Source of the DNA: VFKU01 sp038916785
Lineage (GTDB): Bacteria; Hydrogenedentota; Hydrogenedentia; Hydrogenedentales; GCA-2746185
Assembly (NCBI GenBank): GCA_038916785.1
Contig: JBCLBO010000008.1
Span: 5,407-69,406, forward strand
Length of the DNA: 64,000 bases
Direction: 5' to 3'
Of this stretch, positions 59,966 through 64,000 are shown one piece after another. Made by a program: the position numbers and the translations under genes. Position 1 is the stretch's first letter. Every line of letters begins with the position of its first letter. The notes under the pieces were generated by a model that had not been told where the DNA came from, ran no database searches, and worked only from the letters and a program-made list of their open reading frames with translations.

Positions 59966-61119
59966 GCAGCGAACGGGTGATGTTCGTGGACGACGACCAG
60001 GCGACGCTGGACACGTATGAGCGCCTACTGATGGACCATTTGCCGGTGGAGACGGCGTTGGGCCCGCGGGAGGGTCTCGAAAGAATACAGAAGAACGGGC
60101 CGTATGCGGTGGTGGTGTCGGACCTGCGCATGCCCGAGATGGACGGCATCGAGTTTCTGATGGAGGTCAAGAAACGCCATCCGCAGACGGTGGCGATCAT
60201 CCTTACGGGGAACGCGGATTTGACGGCGGCGATCGCGGCGGTGAACACGGGGCAGGTCTTCCGTTTTTTGACGAAGCCGTGTCCACCGGCGCAAATGGTG
60301 GAGGGGATTGCCTCGGGCATCAAGCAATACCGGCTGGAGCGGGTAGAGGGTGAGCTACTGGATCAGACGCTGAAGGGCTGCGTCAAGGTCTTGACGGACA
60401 TTATCGAGGCGATCCATCCGCAGGTGTTTGCGAGCTCGGAGTGGATGCGCGAATCCATCACGGCGCTCGCGTGGGGCATGGACATCTCGGAGACCTGGGA
60501 GCTCGAGATGGCGGCGATGCTGGTGGATATCGGGATGGTGGTCGTGCCGGCGGGGGCACTCGATAAATTCAAGTCCGGTATGGTGTTGACGCGTGAGGAA
60601 AACCGCCTGTTCGCAACCATCCCCGAATTGTCGCAGAAATTGGTGGGTCATATTCCACGGATGGAGAATGTGGCCCGGATCATTTCGTGCGTGCGCATGG
60701 ACTACAACGCAGGCAGACACCCGGAGAACGGCGCGGCGGGCAACGACATCCCGCTGGGCGCCCGCATGCTCCGGATCATTCGCGACTTGAGGTCCTTCCG
60801 GGAGCGGAACGCGTCGCTCGCGTCGGCCCTGCGAAAGATGCAGGAGATCTCCGGGGTCTATGATCCGGATATTTTGAAGGTGGCGATAGAAGTGTTTGGG
60901 GCCGTGCAGACGGTCTCCGAGGACAAGACGATCCTTCAATTGACGATTCAAGACCTTCACGAGGGCGACGTTGTCCTCGAAGACGTGAAGGACAACGACG
61001 GGGTGTGTCTGGTCCGGCAAGGGACGCGGGTGACGCGGGTGATTATTCAACGATTGCGAATCTACAATCAGCTCATGGGGTTGGAGTGCCACATCAAGGT
61101 TGATCGCCGCTTGAAGTGA
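59962..61119 (+). CDS. Response regulator with degenerate HD-GYP-like domain
   Basis: About 385 residues from the ATG at 59962, overlapping the previous stop. The receiver has RVMFVDDDQATLDTYERLLM, SDLRMPEMDGIEFLMEVKKR and FRFLTKPCPPAQM. The C-terminal part matches the layout of RpfG-type HD-GYP phosphodiesterases, but the HD pair is replaced (AAMLVDIGMVVVPAGALDKF where LLHDIGK is expected) and the GYP region reads DYNAGRHPENG. It should not hydrolyse c-di-GMP and may act as a sensor or partner. The final residues (DVVLEDVKDNDGVCLVRQGT) resemble a PilZ-like or beta-barrel end. Confidence 0.85.
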   Translation: MSSERVMFVDDDQATLDTYERLLMDHLPVETALGPREGLERIQKNGPYAVVVSDLRMPEMDGIEFLMEVKKRHPQTVAIILTGNADLTAAIAAVNTGQVFRFLTKPCPPAQMVEGIASGIKQYRLERVEGELLDQTLKGCVKVLTDIIEAIHPQVFASSEWMRESITALAWGMDISETWELEMAAMLVDIGMVVVPAGALDKFKSGMVLTREENRLFATIPELSQKLVGHIPRMENVARIISCVRMDYNAGRHPENGAAGNDIPLGARMLRIIRDLRSFRERNASLASALRKMQEISGVYDPDILKVAIEVFGAVQTVSEDKTILQLTIQDLHEGDVVLEDVKDNDGVCLVRQGTRVTRVIIQRLRIYNQLMGLECHIKVDRRLK

Positions 61120-61340
61120 GCGCGGCGGCATGGACGACAGGATCTAAACGATTCGAGTTCTGGATTTAACCGCCCTGCGCGCCCCGGCGCGCCGAGCGGG
61201 TCCTCATTTTTGCGCGAAAAATCTTGTGTTCCATAGTTAGCGCGCGGCTATTCAGTCCGAGGTCTCCCGGTCGCGCGTTGACACACTCCCTGTTCTCCAC
61301 TATCCTGTTTTGGCGGCGCATTGAGTTTGGAGGAGAGGCT

Positions 61341-62402
61341 GTGGCGCGGTTTTCATGCGGTGGTGTCGCCCTGTGCGCGTCGCTCCGGCAAGTTCCCCCC
61401 GGTCTGGCCCGGGCCGGATTGATCCTCTCCGCCGTTCTTATTCATGGTCTGTCGTTCGGCGACTATATCTATTGGTCCGACAATAACACCGGGAAGATCC
61501 AGTTCGGCGACACGCGGGGCAGCGGGTATGGCGGGCCGATCACGTATTACGATTTCACCGATGGCCTGGTGTTTCCGCGGGGCATCGCGCTCGATTTGAC
61601 CAATCGCCAGGTGTATTGGAGTGACGCGGGGACCGACACGATCAACCGCGCCAACCTCGATTGGATGAGCACGCCGGTGGCGATCCTGGACTCCTCCGAC
61701 GGTCTTGTGAATCCGCTCGACCTTGCGCTCGACATCCCGAACGGGTTCATCTACTGGACCGATTCGAGCGCATCGAAGGTGTCGCGGAGCGTGCTCGACG
61801 GATCGGGCGTCATCGTGCTGTTCGATTTCCTCGACGGGCTGGTGCAGCCGGTCGGCGTGGCAATTGACGTGCCCGGGAACAGGATTTACTGGTCGGACGC
61901 GAACGCCTCCGTAATCCAGGTGGGGAATCTGGACGGTTCCGGCGTACCGGCGACGGTGTATAACTCGTCCGACGGCCTCGTGCTCGTGCAGCACCTCGCG
62001 CTCGATTCGACGGCCACCACTCTCTACTGGACCAATATCTCCTTCGGTTCCTTCCCGGAAATCTGGGCGGGCAATGCCGACGGATCGGGTTCGCCGATCA
62101 TTCTGTTCGACGGCACAGATGGCCTGGATTCACCGGCCGGGATCGCGCTCGACGAGATCGACGGAAAGCTCTATTTCGCCGACCCCGGCTCATCGACGAT
62201 CCAGGTGGGCAACTTGGACGGCAGCGGATCGCCGTCGGTGGTCTACAGCGCCGGGAACGGACTTGCTCTTCCCGAAGGCCTGGCCTTTGAGGAAGCCCCG
62301 CTGCCGGTGCCCTCGGGCGGCGCGCCCGCTGCCGCGGCGATCGCTCTTGCATTGGCCGCGATCGGTGCGGTGTCGCTGCGGCGTGCTCGCGCGATTTGGT
62401 AG
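61341..62402 (+). CDS. Exported YWTD-type beta-propeller protein with C-terminal anchor
   Basis: About 353 residues from the GTG at 61341, with GGAGGAGAGG upstream. An N-terminal hydrophobic stretch (LARAGLILSAVLIHGLSFG) acts as signal or anchor. Six repeats of ~41 residues carry YIYWSDNNTGKIQ, QVYWSDAGTDTIN, FIYWTDSSASKVS, RIYWSDANASVIQ, TLYWTNISFG and LYFADPGSSTIQ with GNLDGSG links, so it forms a six-bladed LDL-receptor-like propeller. The end is LPVPSGGAPAAAAIALALAA and IGAVSLRRARAIW, the third protein of this window with an anchor tail. Surface binding is likely. Confidence 0.85.
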   Translation: MARFSCGGVALCASLRQVPPGLARAGLILSAVLIHGLSFGDYIYWSDNNTGKIQFGDTRGSGYGGPITYYDFTDGLVFPRGIALDLTNRQVYWSDAGTDTINRANLDWMSTPVAILDSSDGLVNPLDLALDIPNGFIYWTDSSASKVSRSVLDGSGVIVLFDFLDGLVQPVGVAIDVPGNRIYWSDANASVIQVGNLDGSGVPATVYNSSDGLVLVQHLALDSTATTLYWTNISFGSFPEIWAGNADGSGSPIILFDGTDGLDSPAGIALDEIDGKLYFADPGSSTIQVGNLDGSGSPSVVYSAGNGLALPEGLAFEEAPLPVPSGGAPAAAAIALALAAIGAVSLRRARAIW

Positions 62403-62560
62403 TTCCGTTTCCTTGCGCGGGCTTGGCGCAATTGCCTAGACTGTAGAGGCCTGTCGAGTGCGTTTCGCGAAGCGAAACTTCGGCGGGCGAGGACGCCCGC
62501 CCCACCTGTAAATAGTTATTCACTCGGCGAATCGTATCGCTCGGGCGGGTGCGCAGAGTA

Positions 62561-62735
62561 AGAGCATCTAACAGAAGGCAACGAAGAGAACAAAGAACCG
62601 ATCATTTCGGTTTGGTGGGGTTGAGGCTTTCCTGTACGAAAGGCCTGTAACGAATCCCAACATTCGTAGCATGGGCGGCTCGCCCATGCGGGTGCATCGC
62701 AATTGAGTCGGGTAATGTTAGAGGCTCTAAATATT
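62561..62735 (+). mobile_element. Composite ACAGAAGG element, third copy
   Basis: Starts AAGAGCATCTAACAGAAGGC, continues AACGAAGAGAACAAAGAACC, then GGCCTGTAACGAATCCCAAC, CGTAGCATGGGCGGCTCGCC and CGGGTAATGTTAGAGGCTCT. The last part and the GGCCTGTAAC...CATGGGCGG block are shared in order with the 14441-14640 element (reversed). The two ends here (AAGAGCATCTAAC and GTTAGAGGCTCT) are also near-complementary. It is upstream of the ABC gene. Confidence 0.6.
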
Positions 62736-62757
62736 TTCAACATCGATTCTTTCTTTG

Positions 62758-62791
62758 CTTACTTTCTTTCTTTTCCAAGAAAGAAAGTAAG
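62758..62791. repeat. 15-bp perfect stem (CTTACTTTCTTTCTT) before the ABC gene
   Basis: CTTACTTTCTTTCTT (62758-62772) and AAGAAAGAAAGTAAG (62777-62791) pair exactly around TTCC. A CTTT-type stem is unusual for this G+C-rich region. It could act as terminator or attenuator for the gene that starts a few bases downstream, or as a dispersed repeat. The run of G after it is the ABC gene's ribosome site. Confidence 0.75.
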
Positions 62792-62794
62792 GGG

Positions 62795-63519
<725 letters not shown>

Positions 63520-63523
<4 letters not shown>

Positions 63524-64000
63524 GCCGGGCTTGGGCCGTGACCAAGCGCGAGCTGCGGGCGTACTTCACCACGCCGATCGGCTACATCGTGCTGGGCCTA
63601 TACGCGCTGGTGGCGGGGCTGGGGTTCACGGCGCAGTTTCTCTTCTACGCGGTGATGACCGAATCGCCGATGAACTACGAGTACGCCGCCGTGCCGAATT
63701 TCGAGGAGACTTTTTTGAGTCCGTACCTGACCTACTGCGGACTCATCTTCATGTTCATCGTGCCGATGCTGACGATGCGGCTCTTCGCCGAGGAGCGCAA
63801 CCTGGGCACGATCGAGCTGCTGTTCACGCACCCGCTGCACGACCGCGACATCGTGTTCGGAAAATTCGGCGCGGGCCTCGTTCTCGTGCTGTCTATGGTC
63901 GCGCTGCTCATCGTCGAGGTGCTGCTCGTCTACCGCTATACGCAGGTCGAGGCCGCCGTGCTCGCGCTTGGGCTGGTGTCCGTGTCGCTGATGGGCGCCG
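63520..64000 (+). CDS. ABC-2 type permease (partial, runs off the window)
   Basis: Starts SRAWAVTKRELRAYFTTPIG then YIVLGLYALVAGLGF. It has further hydrophobic segments (YLTYCGLIFMFIVPMLTMRL; KFGAGLVLVLSMVALLIVEV) and the FAEERNLGTIELLFTHPLHD block, seen in GldF-type permeases with an extracellular loop. The reading frame is open to base 64000. It partners the ATPase directly upstream. The substrate is unknown. Confidence 0.9.

Noticed and set aside
61143..61200. A further copy of the groEL 3' untranslated region
   Set aside because: ACGATTCGAGTTCTGGATT resembles the groEL downstream text but the match is short and no groEL codons precede it; not strong enough.

Overview
This is a G+C-rich bacterial chromosome segment, densely coding on both strands. 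It has a flagellar export and placement cluster, an lpxH-type lipid A gene, the diderm-style ClpS/ClpA/Aat N-degron set, exported proteins with Arg-terminated C-terminal anchors, and many dispersed palindromes of kinds common in environmental genomes. I infer a motile diderm from an uncultured, PVC/FCB-adjacent or Hydrogenedentota/Sumerlaeota-like lineage. That placement rests on general impression only. No rRNA, tRNA, CRISPR array or integrase was recognised.

Layout. (1) 1-6460: fliQ end, fliR, flhB, flhA, flhF, flhG. (2) 6.5-16 kb: a methyltransferase, a SpoIID-like transglycosylase with anmK, rtcB, a polysaccharide deacetylase and an exported crotonase, separated by repeat elements that include two small terminal-inverted-repeat units. 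(3) 16-22.6 kb: a DnaA-like AAA+/coiled-coil protein, a PP2C phosphatase, lpxH-lepB, and a two-gene unit of unknown function. (4) 22.9-29 kb: clpS-CDGSH-clpA-aat, two thioredoxin-fold proteins and a DUF309 protein. (5) 29.4-38.3 kb, minus strand: gap-pgk, rpsO-pnp-M16 peptidase-dut, a Panacea antitoxin with a frameshifted partner, and uppP. (6) 38.6-45.4 kb: recO, lepA, two tandem-domain signal peptidases, sixA and a lone small flagellin. (7) 45.4-51.4 kb: two tiny membrane ORFs, a beta-helix protein, a pseudogene junction, an HDOD protein with local zinc-ribbon paralogues, ftsY and a zinc-ribbon membrane protein. (8) 51.6-56 kb: groESL under a sigma70 promoter with a CIRCE operator, then an exported-protein gene lying between groEL and a second copy of the groEL 3' end. 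(9) 56-61.1 kb: a TPR protein, then a histidine kinase (frameshifted), an HDOD response regulator and a degenerate HD-GYP response regulator. (10) 61.3 kb to the end: a YWTD propeller protein, a repeat element, and an ABC-2 exporter that runs off the window.

How the parts connect. The flagellar export genes, the solitary flagellin and the signalling operon suggest regulated motility. SpoIID with AnmK would form and then phosphorylate anhydro-MurNAc. ClpS, ClpA and Aat form an N-degron proteolysis unit. Three signal peptidases and three anchored exported proteins point to heavy secretion. The strongest oddities are the two adjacent signal peptidases with a decayed second S26 domain, the groEL-tail duplication around a cassette, the Panacea module with a broken toxin, and small inverted-repeat elements, one of which carries a well-initiated 55-codon membrane ORF.
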